A stretch of 64,000 bases of DNA from NCBI GenBank assembly GCA_024291935.2, contig CM044322.1:25729405-25793404 (forward strand), given 5' to 3'. The stretch comes from Okapia johnstoni. Taxonomy: Eukaryota; Chordata; Mammalia; Artiodactyla; Giraffidae. Positions 43,202 to 53,168 of the stretch are shown here, in pieces (positions within the stretch are counted from its first letter, which is position 1; each line of letters opens with the position of its first letter). The translations under genes were made by a program, and so were the position numbers. A model generated the notes under the pieces. The model saw only the letters and a list, made by a program, of their open reading frames with translations. It was not told where the DNA came from and searched no databases.

Positions 43202-43336
43202 GCTACTGCTGCTGCTGCTAAGTCACTTCAGTCATGTCTGACTCTGTGCGACCCCAGGGGCTGCAGCCTACCAGGCTCCTCCATCCATGGGATTTTCCAG
43301 GCAAGAGTACTGGAGTGGGTTGCCATTGCTTCTCCG
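43202..43336 (-). mobile_element. Monomeric Bov-A SINE
   Basis: One Bov-A unit of the Bov-A2 type in antisense, with its (CTG)n tail at the left and no tRNA-like head. A perfect 12-bp duplication AAATTTAGGTAT flanks it (43190-43201 and 43337-43348), so the monomer itself was inserted. Confidence 0.93.
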
Positions 43337-43479
43337 AAATTTAGGTATAAATGGGATAAAATTCCATACCCTAATATATTACCCTACACAAGAGCCAGAT
43401 AAAACAGTATCCTATGTGTGCAATGTCATCTGGAGGTCTAAACTACATCACTTATAAGGTCTAATACGGCATTGCATAG

Positions 43480-43600
43480 ACTTCAGTTTTTGCTCTGAAT
43501 GAGATGGAAAAGCCATTGGAAGGTCTTGAACAGAGAAGAGAAGTAATAGAAGTGATATGTCCAGGAGACAGACTATGTACCAGACTACTGTGTATTCAAA
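43480..43600 (-). mobile_element. Possible L2 fragment
   Basis: 'CTGAATGAGATGGAAAAGCC' and 'GGAAGGTCTTGAACAGAGAAG' fit antisense L2. Confidence 0.5.
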
Positions 43601-43887
43601 TATGTGCCAGGGGCTCTCTGCCTCTGCCCTCCAGGTGTTCCCAGGCTCACTTACATTCAACCCCACCAGGAAAACTATCACTCCTCCTTTCCCTTTGGAT
43701 TGTACCTTAGGGTTTACCCTCAAATAGGTAATGATAGCTAGGGGGAGAGTCAGAACATTCTGCTTACCCGAAAATGTTCAGAAAAGCTATAACCATCCTG
43801 TTGTTTTGGCTCTGAGATTGCCTAACTTAGCCTGAAGACCCATTAGAAATGTTTCAGCATTACATTATAGACTTTCAGAAGGTTTAG

Positions 43888-44240
43888 GAACTGTATCAGT
43901 CAGTTATGCTGTGGTAACAAATAACCCCCAAAGCTCAGTGCTTAATACAAAAAAGTTTCATTCTTGATCCTGCTACATGTCCAGTACAGAGTGGAGGAGT
44001 CTCTGCTTATTGTAATCACTGGTTCCTGAACTGATGGAGGTTCTAGCATCCTGTGACTCCACTAACATGAGGCTTCAGGTCTGCTACAGCAGAGGAAAGA
44101 TGGCTGGAATTAAATGCTTTGGCCTAGGAGTGGCACGTGGCATTTCTCCTTACATATCATTAGCTTTGGCTAGTCACACGGAAGCACCATCCTCCTGGAG
44201 GTGAGGAAGTGTTATTGTACCCATACCTGGAAGTAGAAGA
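43888..44240 (-). mobile_element. MLT1-type LTR
   Basis: Antisense cues: 'GTTATGCTGTGGTAACAAATAACC', 'AAAGCTCAGTGCTTAATAC' and 'TTTGGCTAGTCACACGG'. Subfamily uncertain. Confidence 0.6.
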
Positions 44241-44424
44241 AAACAGAATATTGACAAGTATCAGTAATGCCTACAATAAGGAAGCTTCTTTTTTTTCTTC
44301 TTCATAATTTAATGAGAAGAGTAAGAAGAAAGTTGGGAACCACAGTTTGAGTCCCTGAGATCTTTGTCTCTCAATGAGACAGAAATAAAGTGAGGTGAGT
44401 CCTAGACTGATTTACCTTCTTCTC

Positions 44425-44560
44425 AATGAATTAACATTTATTCACTAAGGAACTATGTATGTACAAGGTGCAATGCTGGGTGCTGTAGAAGAGATACAAA
44501 GTCAATTAGGTATGGTCCTTCCCTTAAGGGAAGCAGATGGCCTCTTTGTTTTAACACAAT
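44425..44560 (-). mobile_element. Possible L2 3' end
   Basis: 'TTAACATTTATTCACTAAGG', 'GTGCAATGCTGGGTGCTG' and 'GGTCCTTCCCTTAAGGG' resemble the antisense L2 terminus. Confidence 0.5.
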
Positions 44561-44977
44561 TATGAGAGCAAATTGTCTGGAATAATCAGCATTTAATATG
44601 TTCCAGAGATAAATACACTTTCCAAATTCCTAGCATCATTTTTCCTGAAGTAGATGGGAGTGAGTGATAATTCAATAATTGCCAGTTTAGACTTCTTCTC
44701 TGAATTCTTTTCTAGGATCATGGATAGCAGCATGGTCCAGGAATCTGGGATATGCACCTTGATTAGATGTGAAATGTTGTCTTCAACCAAGGTTGCCAGA
44801 TAAAGCATAGGATACCTAGTTAAATTAGAATGTCAGATGAACAAATAATAATTGGTAGCATAAGCATATGTCCTGCAATATTTGGGACATACCTCTACTA
44901 AAAAGTTTTTGATTTTTATCTGAAATTCAAGTGCAACTGGGCATTACTGTTTTTATTTGCTAAATCTGGCAATATTG

Positions 44978-45262
44978 TTTTTTTAACTTTTTATTTTATG
45001 TTGGAGTAGATTCAGTTAGAAATTTATGATATTTTCAGGTGCACAGCAGAGTGACTCAACCATACATATACATGTATCCATTCTCTCCCAAACTCCCCTT
45101 CTTTCTCTGTCTTACTAAATTCTCTTAGTATAATAATCTCTAGTTCCATCCATGTTGCTACAAATGACATCATTTCATTCTTGATAATGGCTGAATAATA
45201 CTCCATTGTATATATGTACCACTTCTTCTTTATCCATTTCTCTGTTGATGAACATTTAGGTC
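44978..45262 (-). mobile_element. L1 3' end with internal deletion
   Basis: Antisense L1: T-rich tail, 'CAGGTGCACAGCAGAGTGAC', then directly 'TAATCTCTAGTTCCATCC' and 'GGCTGAATAATACTCCATTG'. A segment between these parts is missing. Confidence 0.8.
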
Positions 45263-45299
45263 TGGCAACCCTATCTTAAAAATCCTTCATCATCATGGA

Positions 45300-45770
45300 A
45301 GCGCCAACCATCTTCAACCTCCTTCTGTATCACTTCCCTTGCTACCACCACACCACTGTGCCACACCAGACACCCTGACCTCATTCCTGTTCCTTTAACA
45401 CACCTGGTATGAGTTGACCTCAGGGGCTTTGCGTGTGTTTCCCTCTGCATGTTTCTTTGAGTGGCTGACTCCTCCTCTTCTTTCTTCTCCTCAGTTCAGA
45501 TGCTGCTGCTCCAGAGAGAGTCCTCTGATCAGATGATGTAAAGTTTAACCCTCTTGCCCTGCCTTCACTCTTTATCACATCACTGAATTTATAGTAGTTA
45601 CCACTCTTTGCAGTTACCCTAGTTTCACTGTGTGTGTGTCTATCTTCACTATAACGTACCCTCCCTGGGAGCAGGGGCCATGTCTGTCTTGTTCTTTACT
45701 ATATTCTGCCATTGACGACAGGGCAATAAGCATGGACTATAGATGAGCAATAAGCATTTATGAATTGAAT
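45300..45770 (+). mobile_element. L2 LINE 3' end
   Basis: Sense L2: 'TCAGGGGCTTTGCGTGTG', 'GGGAGCAGGGGCCATGTCTG' and 'GAGCAATAAGCATTTATGAATTG'. Confidence 0.7.
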
Positions 45771-45801
45771 TTTGCTTCGATTTGCTCTAGGCTCCTGTTT
45801 G

Positions 45802-46887
45802 CTAGTTTTTTGGTGTACCTGGGCTAGGGGAGGGGGTGGAGAAGGAAATCGCAACCCACTCCAGTATCAGTCTCCTTGCAGTCCAAGCGATTCTCAAGAG
45901 TCTTCTCCAACACCACAGCTCAAAAGCATCAATTCTTCGGCACTTAGTTTTCTCACATCCATACATGACTACTGGAAAAACCATAGCTTTGACTAGATGG
46001 ACCTTTGTTGGCAAAGTAATATCTCTGATTTTTAATATGCTGTCTAGGTTGGTCATAACTTTTCTTCTGAGGAGCAAGTGTCTTTTAATTTCATGGCTGC
46101 AGTCACCATCTGCAGTGATCTTGGAGCCCCCAAAAATAAAGTCTGTCACTGTTTCCACTGTTTCCCCATCTGTTTGCCATGAAGTGATGGGACCAGATGC
46201 TATGATCTTAGTTTTCTGAATATTGAGCTTTAAGCCAACTTTTTCACTCTCCTCTTTCACTTTCATAAAGAGGCTCTTTAGTTCTTCCTTGCTTTCTGCC
46301 ATAAGGCTGGTGTCATCTGCATATCTGAGGTTATTGATATTTCTCCTGGCAATCTTGATTCCAGCTTGTGCTTCATCAAGTCCAGCATTTCTCATGATGT
46401 ACTCTGCATATAAGTTAAATAAGCATGGTGACAATATATAGCCTTGATGTACTCCTTTCCCAATTTGGAACCAACCTGTTGTTCCATGTCCAGTTCTAAC
46501 TGTTGCTTCCTGGCTTGCATACAGGTTTCTCAGGAGGCAGATCAGGTGGTCTGGTATTCCCATCTCTTGAAGAATTTTCCACAGTTTGTTGTTATCCACA
46601 CAGTCAAAGGCTTTGGCAGAGTCAATAAAGCAGAAGTAGATGTGTTTCTGGAACTCTCTTGCTTTTTCAATGATCCACCAGATGTTGGCAATTTGATCTC
46701 TGGTTCCTCTGCCTTTTCTAAATCCAGCTTGAACATCTGGAGGTTCACAGTTCACGTATTGTTGAAGCCTGGCTTGGAGAATTTTGAGCATTACTTTGCT
46801 AGCATATGAGATGAGTGCAATTGTGCGGTAGTTTGAACATTCTTTGGCATTGCCTTTCTTTGGGATTGGAATGAAAAGTGACTTTTT
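45802..46887 (-). pseudogene. BovB reverse transcriptase, long open remnant
   Basis: A continuous frame from just after a TGA at 46888-46890; its first methionine is at 46791 (329 aa). It holds the fingers-palm link QAGFRKGRGTRDQIANI, motif A as FIDSAKAFD (46603-46629, usual tyrosine changed to serine, aspartates kept), the GKGVHQGYILSPCLF block and intact YADD (46312-46323). The C-terminal block MVFPVVMYGCE loses about nine residues before IDAFELWCWRR. The last 22 residues come from the Bov-A stub and flanking DNA. This is the best-preserved coding remnant in the window. Confidence 0.93.
45836..45867 (+). mobile_element. Bov-A stub abutting BovB
   Basis: Thirty-two bases (GGAGAAGGAAATCGCAACCC, then ACTCCAGTAT) are sense Bov-A. 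They stop exactly where antisense BovB begins. The junction is head to head and blunt. Confidence 0.8.
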
Positions 46888-47357
46888 TCAGCCCTGTGGC
46901 CACTGCTGAGTGTTCCAAATTTGCTGGCATATTGAGTGCAGCACTTTCACAGCATCATACTTTAGGATTTGAAATAGCTCAACTGGAATTCCATCACCTC
47001 CACTAGCTTTGTTCATAGTGATGCTTCCTAAAGTCCACTTGCCTTCACATTCCAGGATGTCTGGCTCTAGGTGAGTGATCACACCATTGTGGTTATCTGG
47101 GTCATGAAGATCTTTTTGTATGGTTCTTCTGTGTATTCTTGCCACTTCTTCTTAATATCTTCTGCTTCTGGTAGGTCCATTTCTGTCCATTATTGTGCCT
47201 ATCTTTGCATGAAATGTTCCCTTGGCACCTCTAATTTTCTTGAAGAGATCTCTAGTCTTTCCCATTCTATTGTTTTCCTCTATTTCTTTGCACTGATCAC
47301 TGAGGAAGCCTTTCTTATCTCTCCTTGCTATTCTTTGGAACTCTGCATTCAAGTGGG
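45868..47357 (-). mobile_element. BovB LINE, 1.49 kb, lacking both ends
   Basis: An antisense BovB from the C-terminal domain (TARR block) up to the linker before the reverse transcriptase (start of NAEFQRIARRDKK). The usual 3' tail is absent and replaced by a Bov-A stub. The 5' side stops against L2-like DNA. Confidence 0.95.
46888..47352 (-). pseudogene. BovB linker and fingers remnant
   Basis: Upstream in the same frame as the reverse transcriptase piece. It has IARRDKKGFLSDQCKEIEE, RMGKTRDLFKKIRGAKGTF, then an out-of-frame patch with a stop at 47152-47154, then KDLHDPDNHNGVITHLEPD and NKASGGDGIPVELFQILK. The patch of about 25 codons is bounded by two compensating indels. A TGA at 46888-46890 replaces the tryptophan of the WPQDWK block. 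Confidence 0.9.
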
Positions 47358-47500
47358 TATAGGAATGAAAACAGACTGTAGAGGAAAAAGTACGGAGATA
47401 TGGAGACCAGATAGGAAGCCCCTGCAGTCACCCAGGCAAGAGAAAATGATGGGTTGGTCTGGGTTTTGGCATTGGCAAGGGAGAGAGACTGGGACAGATT
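47358..47500 (-). mobile_element. Possible L2 fragment
   Basis: 'ACAGACTGTAGAGGAAAAAG', 'CTGCAGTCACCCAGGCAAGAG' and 'TGATGGGTTGGTCTGGG' fit antisense L2. Confidence 0.5.
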
Positions 47501-47570
47501 TAAGACATAAGTGTGAGGCATTGCCATCAAAAATTGCTCAGTTAATAGAAGAATGCATGACTGAGTAGAA

Positions 47571-47710
47571 GGGTGGATAGATAGAGGATGGATGGATGGA
47601 TGGATGGATGGATGGATAGGAGGATAAGTGATAGATGGCGAATGGATGATAGATGATGGAGAGATGGATAGGTGGATGGATGGGTGGATGAGTGGTAGAT
47701 AGATGAGGAA
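47571..47710. repeat. (GGAT)n microsatellite
   Basis: A pure run of eight GGAT units at 47586-47617 is followed by imperfect GGAT/AGAT units. Its antisense translation gives repeated HPSI residues, which explains the 177-aa frame there. Confidence 0.92.
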
Positions 47711-47734
47711 GTAGAACATACTGCTTAAAAGCCT

Positions 47735-47960
47735 AGGCTCTGAATTATGACCAATCGCCTTTTGAGTCCCATAGCTGATACACTCACTAGCAGGGCAACC
47801 TTGAAGAAGTAGCTCAACTTTAAGAAGCCTTACTTTCTTTATCTGCAAAGAAAGGGAATAGTAATATATGCATTATCAAAAAGGCATGAGGCATAAAAGG
47901 GATAATGTCTACTGAGTCATTATGCCAGTGCCAGACACAGTGGTTATTATTATTTACCTC
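47735..47960 (+). mobile_element. MIR SINE
   Basis: 'AGGCTCTGAATTATGACC', then a decayed 'CTTACTTTCTTTATCTGC' and 'GCCAGTGCCAGACACAG', then TTATTATTATT, follow sense MIR. Confidence 0.6.
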
Positions 47961-48544
47961 TAGTATCTTGCATATCAGTTTGTAACAATCAAGTTGTCTT
48001 TTCATCACTCTCACTATCACTTACTTTCATGTTGTTCACACTCCCAGCCTGCACCAAAACCCAGAACAAACAAAAACATTTACATCAAGTGTTTAAATTT
48101 TTTTTAATGAAAGAGAGAAACGATGCAGTATGGGAAGAGTTATAAGCTATTCAGTATTTCAATTTTTTTAATTCACAATCCTGAATTCCCTTTGATGGTT
48201 TTTTAATATAGGGAGGGCTCTTGTGAGTATATGTGAATAATTAAACTTCGAGTTTGATCATGAGGTAGAAGAAACTCATTTAACTGTCAATGATGTGAGG
48301 TAAAGGAAAGCCCAACGGCATCTTTTTCACAATAAATACTTCTGTAGGATTTTAAAAAAATTATTCCTCTCTTCTCAGACAGTTGGAGAAAGTAAGATTT
48401 TGGAAGATTCCTCCCTGCACTAGCCTATCTTTTATATTATTTTGATAAAACTTGACTAAAGGAGAAAGGGGAGAAGGAGTAGTGGGACAGTGGTGATGAT
48501 GACGATCTCATTGTCTGAACGTTTACTACACACACACGTGAATA
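47961..48544. other. Unassigned non-coding sequence
   Basis: No feature recognised. Confidence 0.4.
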
Positions 48545-48730
48545 ACTCATACTGATTGTGTCATGAGGTCCTCCCTGTAACCTGGGAAGCAGGTAGAATT
48601 ACTCTTCCTATTGTGCAGATGACTCAGCTGAGGCTTTCAAAGTATACATTAGATACCCATGTAGCAAAACACAGATTCACACTCAGACCCATCTGATTCC
48701 AGTGCAAGAGCTCTTAGCTGTGCTCCTAGA
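48545..48730 (-). mobile_element. MIR SINE
   Basis: 'TTGTGCAGATGACTCAGCTGAGGC' followed by a decayed core and 'CAGATTCACACTCAGACC' is antisense MIR. Confidence 0.6.
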
Positions 48731-49419
48731 CTTCTACTTGATTGGCTGTTTGGCCCTGAGTCATTTCTCAGCATTACTTACTGTTTTTATTCATTCTCCT
48801 CCCTCCTCGTTGGCTGACAGCTATTGATTTCTGCGCGTGATTGTACCCTTAGCCTCAAATAGTTTTGCAATTTCTTCCCCAATTTTCAAGTGAACTTTAT
48901 CATCCCTTTGCTTAGTGAAGCTCATCTTTGTTCTTTGAGCAATAATAGATGATTCAGTAAATGGCATGTCACAGAACAGGAGCGATGTGAGGGCAACCTT
49001 TATTAGATTAAATATGTTTTTTTCCACCCAGTGCTTTGTGGGATTGCTATCAGAGAACAGACAGCAGGGAATGAGCAGAATGTAGCCAAGAACTTTTCAA
49101 ACTTGAATCAGTAACTACTTTCCTTAATGTAGTTATAATTACTGATAATAACAATTTCCTATAAACTGTAACAGTTCATTTATCAACACAATTCAGATGT
49201 TATGTATTCAATTTGCTTAAAAGCTCTTCATGATGATGACTTGATTCTCAAATGCTGCCATCCCCATCCAACTTCCAGATCAAAACTAATTCCAATCTAA
49301 AACCCCATTAACCCCCCTTTTGGATGAAAGACAGTTAGGAATGTATGGATGATATGATGATGCCTCTGGCAGTGGGACTCCAGGCTCTTTGATCTATGTG
49401 ATTTGATTCCTGCCTAATT
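48731..49419. other. Unassigned non-coding sequence
   Basis: No feature recognised. Confidence 0.4.
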
Positions 49420-49650
49420 CCTTCTACTCTCTCCCTTGCTCCACTTTCTCTAGCTATGGTGGCACTCTATTTGTTCTTCAACTTTACCAACTCATTCCCA
49501 TCTCAAGGCCTTGCACCTCCCATCCCCTCTGCCTAGAAAGTTCTTTCTGAAGGCCTGTGTCTGACCATCTCCTTTTCATCATCCATGTCTCAATGCAAAT
49601 GTCACCCACCTGAAAAGGACTGCCTAAGATACCTTATCCACCCAGGTAAT
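49420..49650 (+). mobile_element. L2 LINE fragment
   Basis: 'AAGGCCTTGCACCTCCCATC', 'CCTCTGCCTAGAAAGTTC' and 'AATGCAAATGTCACCC' are sense L2. Confidence 0.68.
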
Positions 49651-49685
49651 CCTTTTTTCTCTCTGTCTCTCTTGCATTTACCTTT

Positions 49686-50545
49686 TTTTTAATTTTCATT
49701 TTTTAATTTATTTTTAATTGGAGGATAATTTCTTTACAATGTTGTGTTGGTTTCTGCCATATATCAACATAAATCAGCCATAGGTATACATATATTCTTT
49801 CCCTCTTGAACCTCCCTCCCACCTCCCACCTCCCACCCCATCCCCTGCCTCTAGGTTCACAGAGCACCAGGTTGAACTTCCTGTGTTATACAGCAACTTC
49901 CCATTAGCTATCTATTTTACACATGGTAGTATATATATGTCATTTCTACTCTCTCAGTTTATCCCACCTTCTCCTTTCCCTGTCTGCTTCTCTATTCCTG
50001 TCCTGCAAATAGGTTCATCAGTACCATTTTCTACATTCCATATATATGCATTAATATATGATATTTGTTTTTCTCTTTCTGACTTCCTTCACTCTGTACA
50101 ACAGGTTCTAGGTTCATCCACCTCACTTCAACTGACTCATATTCATTCCTGTTTATGGCTGAGTAATATTCCACTGTATATATGTACCCATTTTGTATGT
50201 GTGTGCTCAGTCATGTCTGAATCTATGCAATCCTGTGAACTGTACACCACCAGTCTCCTCTGTCCATGGGATTTTTCAGGCAAGAATACCGGAATGGGTT
50301 CCCATTTACTACTCCAGGGGATCTTCCTGACCCAGGAATTGAACCCAAGCCTCCTGTGTATCCAGCATTGCGGGCAGAGTTTTTTACCACTGAACCCTGA
50401 GAAAGCCCTATATATGTACCACAGCTTATTTATCCATTCATCTGTCAATGCACATCTAGGTTGCACCCACATCCTGGATATTGTAAATAGTGCTGCTATG
50501 AATATTGGGATCTTTTTGAACTATGGTTTTCTGAGGGTGGCAGAG
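49686..50545 (-). mobile_element. L1 3' end, split by Bov-tA
   Basis: Antisense ruminant L1 with T-rich tail, 'ATTGGAGGATAATTTCTTTA', 'CATCAGTACCATTTTCTAC', 'GGCTGAGTAATATTCCACTG', and after the SINE 'TATTTATCCATTCATCTGTC' and 'GAACTATGGTTTTCTG'. The 222-aa sense frame (49883-50551) crosses L1 antisense and the SINE and is not a gene. Confidence 0.9.
50189..50408 (-). mobile_element. Bov-tA SINE inside L1
   Basis: A full antisense copy with a perfect 12-bp duplication TATATATGTACC (50177-50188 and 50409-50420). Confidence 0.94.
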
Positions 50546-50730
50546 GAGTAGATGGACATGGAATGTATCTCTCCCCATGGATGCATCAGGAATACATCTC
50601 TTACATTTACTTTTCACTGGGCACAGTATTGTCTTGTTTCTACTCTCCTCTGTATGGGACACAAATCTTTTACACCTCCTCTGATTCTTTTGGAGCTGCC
50701 AGTCATTTGGTCCACACCACGCCCTACTGC

Positions 50731-51613
50731 TTAATTGACTACGCCAAAGCTTTTGACTGTGTGGATCCCAACAAACTGTGGAAAATCCTTAAAGACATGG
50801 GAATACCAGACCACCTTACCTGCCTCCTGAGAAATCTGCATGCAGGACAAGAAGCAACAGTTAGAATCAGATATGGAACGATGGACTGGTTCCAAATTGG
50901 GAAAGGAGAATGTCAAGGCTGTTTACTATCACCCTGCTTATTCAACTTCTATACAGAGTACATCATGAAAAATGCCAGGCTGGATGAAGCACAAGCTGGA
51001 ATCAAGATTGCTGGGAAAAATATCAATAACCTCAGATAGGCAGATGACACTACCCTTATGGCAGAAAACGAAGAGGAACTAAAGAGCCTCTTGATGAAAT
51101 TGAAAGAGGAGAGTGAAAAAGCAGGCTTAACACTCAACATTCAAAAAACTAAGATCATGGCATCCAGTCTCCTCACTTCATGGCAAATAGATGGGGAAAC
51201 AAAGGAAACAGTGAGAAACTTTATTTTCTTGGGCTCCAAAATCGCTGCAGATGGTGACTGCAGCCTTGAAATTAAAAGACCCTTGCTCCTTGGAAGAAAA
51301 AGCTATGACCAAGCTAGACAGCATATTAGAAAGCAGAGACATTACTTTGCTGACAAAGGTCCGTCTAGTCAAAGCTGTGGTTTTTCCAGTAGTCATGTAT
51401 GGTTGTGAGAGTGCGACCATAAAGAAAGCTGAGCATGGAAGAATTGATGCTTTTGAACTGTGGTGTTGGAGAAGACTCTTGAGAGTCCCTTGGACTGCAA
51501 GGAGATCAAACCAGCCAATTCTAAAGGAAATCAGTCCTGAGTGTTCATTGGAAGGATGGATGCTAAAGCTGAAGCTCCAATACTTTGGCCACCTGATGCA
51601 AAGAACAGACTGA
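50731..51613 (+). pseudogene. BovB reverse transcriptase remnant with stop in YADD
   Basis: The frame opens with LIDYAKAFDCVD (motif A), then DHLTCLLRNLHAGQEATV and GKGECQGCLLSPCLF. At the catalytic site the sequence reads NNLR-stop-ADD, with TAG at 51037-51039 in place of the YADD tyrosine. The same frame continues (ADDTTLMAENEEELKSLL). An extra A in the run near 51297-51301 shifts it into the frame of KAMTKLDSILESRD and LWCWRRLLRVPW, ending at TGA 51611-51613. Nothing 5' of motif A is present. Confidence 0.93.
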
Positions 51614-51819
51614 TTTAGAAAGACCCTGATGCTGGGAAAGACTGAAGGCAGGAGAAGGAGATGACAGAGGATGAGATGGTTGGATGACATCACTAACTAA
51701 ATGGACATGAGTTTGAACAAGCTCCAGGAGTTGGTGATGGACAAGGAAGACTGGCATGCTGCAGTCTGTGGGGTTGCAAAGTGTTGGAAATGACTGAGCA
51801 ACTGAACTAAACTGAATGT
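50731..51819 (+). mobile_element. BovB LINE, 1.09 kb, 5'-truncated, with duplication
   Basis: A sense BovB starting within reverse transcriptase motif A and running to the 3' tail (CTGAACTAAACTGAATG). The perfect 8-bp duplication CCTACTGC (50723-50730 and 51820-51827) shows a 5'-truncated retrotransposition event with both borders kept. Confidence 0.95.
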
Positions 51820-51827
51820 CCTACTGC

Positions 51828-52292
51828 GCCCATTCAAGGCACTAGGTTCTGCCTTCTGCAGGAGACTAACCAGTCACATGCCCAACCTTTCTGCCATTTC
51901 CAAATGTGAAAGAAGTACATGGTACAGAGCATGGCATCTGGCTGTGTAACCATCAAAGGTCAACCCACCAGAAGGACTGTGGACTAAATGTCCAGCACAG
52001 CTGACTCTCCATGGGAGAAACTACGTGCAACCAATAGGAAACAGGAAATGAATGAGGCAGAGGAGTCAGCATATAAATCACTTTTCCCTTCTTGCTCCCA
52101 GGAACTACTCTACTTGTGTGCCATCCAGAGAAGTTCCGTATGGCAAGTTTGGTGCATGTGCTGAGCAACTAGCCTTGTCTCTCCACAGCTCATCATTAAG
52201 TAAAAGTCAACACAGTACCATATAATTCATATTTTTACTCACATCACTTCCTTTCCCTCATTCTCACTGCCCTGGGTTTGTACTTTGAAAAT
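51828..52292. other. Unassigned, with promoter-like spacing
   Basis: No recognised family. AACCAATAGG (52030-52039) and GCATATAAAT (52069-52078) have CCAAT-box and TATA-box spacing. This could be part of an unrecognised LTR. It is only suggestive. Confidence 0.3.
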
Positions 52293-52303
52293 GAAACAGT
52301 ATT

Positions 52304-52917
52304 GTTTTAATTTAAAATAATTTTAATTGGAGGATAATTGCTTTACAATATGTTGGCCTGTCATACAACAATGTGAATCAGCCCCAAGTACACATATGTT
52401 CCTTCCCTCCTGAGTCTCCCCCTCCACCCCACCCCAACCCACCCCTCTAGGTTGTCACAGAGCACCAGGTTGTGCTGCCTGTGATCATACAACAGCTTCC
52501 CATTGGCTATCTATTTTTGACACATGGTAGGGTATATATGTTACATATGTCAGTGCTACTGTCTCAGTTTGTCCTATCCTCTCCTTCCCCTACTCTTAGA
52601 AAAATGGTACTGATGAACCTTTGGCCACCTGATGTGAAGAGCTGACTCATTGGAAAAGACCCTGATGCTGGGAAAGATTGAAGGCAGGAAGAGAAGGGGG
52701 TGACAGAGGATGAGATGGTTGGATGGTATCATTGACTCAATGGACATGTGTTTGAGCAAACTCCAGGAGATGGTGAAGGACAGGGAAGCCTGGTGTGCAG
52801 TTTGAAGTCCATGGGATCACAAAGAGTAGGACATGACTGAGCTACTGAACAACAACAACAACTAATGAACCTATTGCAGGGCAGAAATAAAGAAGCAGAC
52901 ATAGAGAACAGACTTTG
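52304..52917 (-). mobile_element. L1 3' end with internal inversion, holding BovB
   Basis: 52304-52597 is antisense L1 (ATTGGAGGATAATTGCTTTA, then TGTCTCAGTTTGTCC). At about 52598 the strand flips: AGAAAAATGGTACTGATGAACC, then after an inserted BovB tail TATTGCAGGGCAGAAATAAAG is the reverse complement of L1 text seen at 49984-50033. This is the twin-priming inversion pattern. Flanks GAAACAGTATT (52293-52303) and GAAACATTAGTATT (52918-52931) may be the duplication. Confidence 0.82.
52621..52861 (+). mobile_element. BovB 3' tail inserted in L1
   Basis: About 240 bp of the sense BovB end ('GACCCTGATGCTGGGAAAG', 'GAGATGGTTGGATGG', 'GGACATGACTGAGC') with an (AAC)n tail. The flanks CTGATGAACCT (52610-52620) and CTAATGAACCT (52862-52872), 10/11 identical, are its target-site duplication. 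Confidence 0.93.
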
Positions 52918-53040
52918 GAAACATTAGTATTTTAATCTTTGCCTCAAGCTCTGTTTCCTGGAGAATGTAGGCCAAGGCAATCCCCAGTACTAGAAACATT
53001 TCTTAGTACTTACAAAGCACTCAATCAATAATATAGAGTT

Positions 53041-53140
53041 TGGATGGATGGACAGGTGGAGTATGGGTGGCTGGATGGATAGGTGGATGAAGGGATGGGT
53101 GGATGGAAAGTTAGATGGATAGACAAATGGGCAGATGGAA
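53041..53140. repeat. (GGAT)n imperfect microsatellite
   Basis: GGATGGATGGACAGGTGG-type units. This is a second, more decayed GGAT tract besides the one at 47.6 kb. Confidence 0.85.
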
Positions 53141-53168
53141 GTTTCAGGCACTCAAGGGCCAATGTGAT

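Noticed and set aside
47571..47710. Direct repeats that might suggest a CRISPR array
   Set aside because: Simple GGAT microsatellite without spacers, in a mammalian genome.
47315..47848. 177-aa frame rich in HPSI repeats
   Set aside because: Translation of the GGAT microsatellite and flanks, not a protein.
49883..50551. 222-aa open frame on the plus strand
   Set aside because: It is the antisense reading of an L1 3' end plus a Bov-tA SINE.
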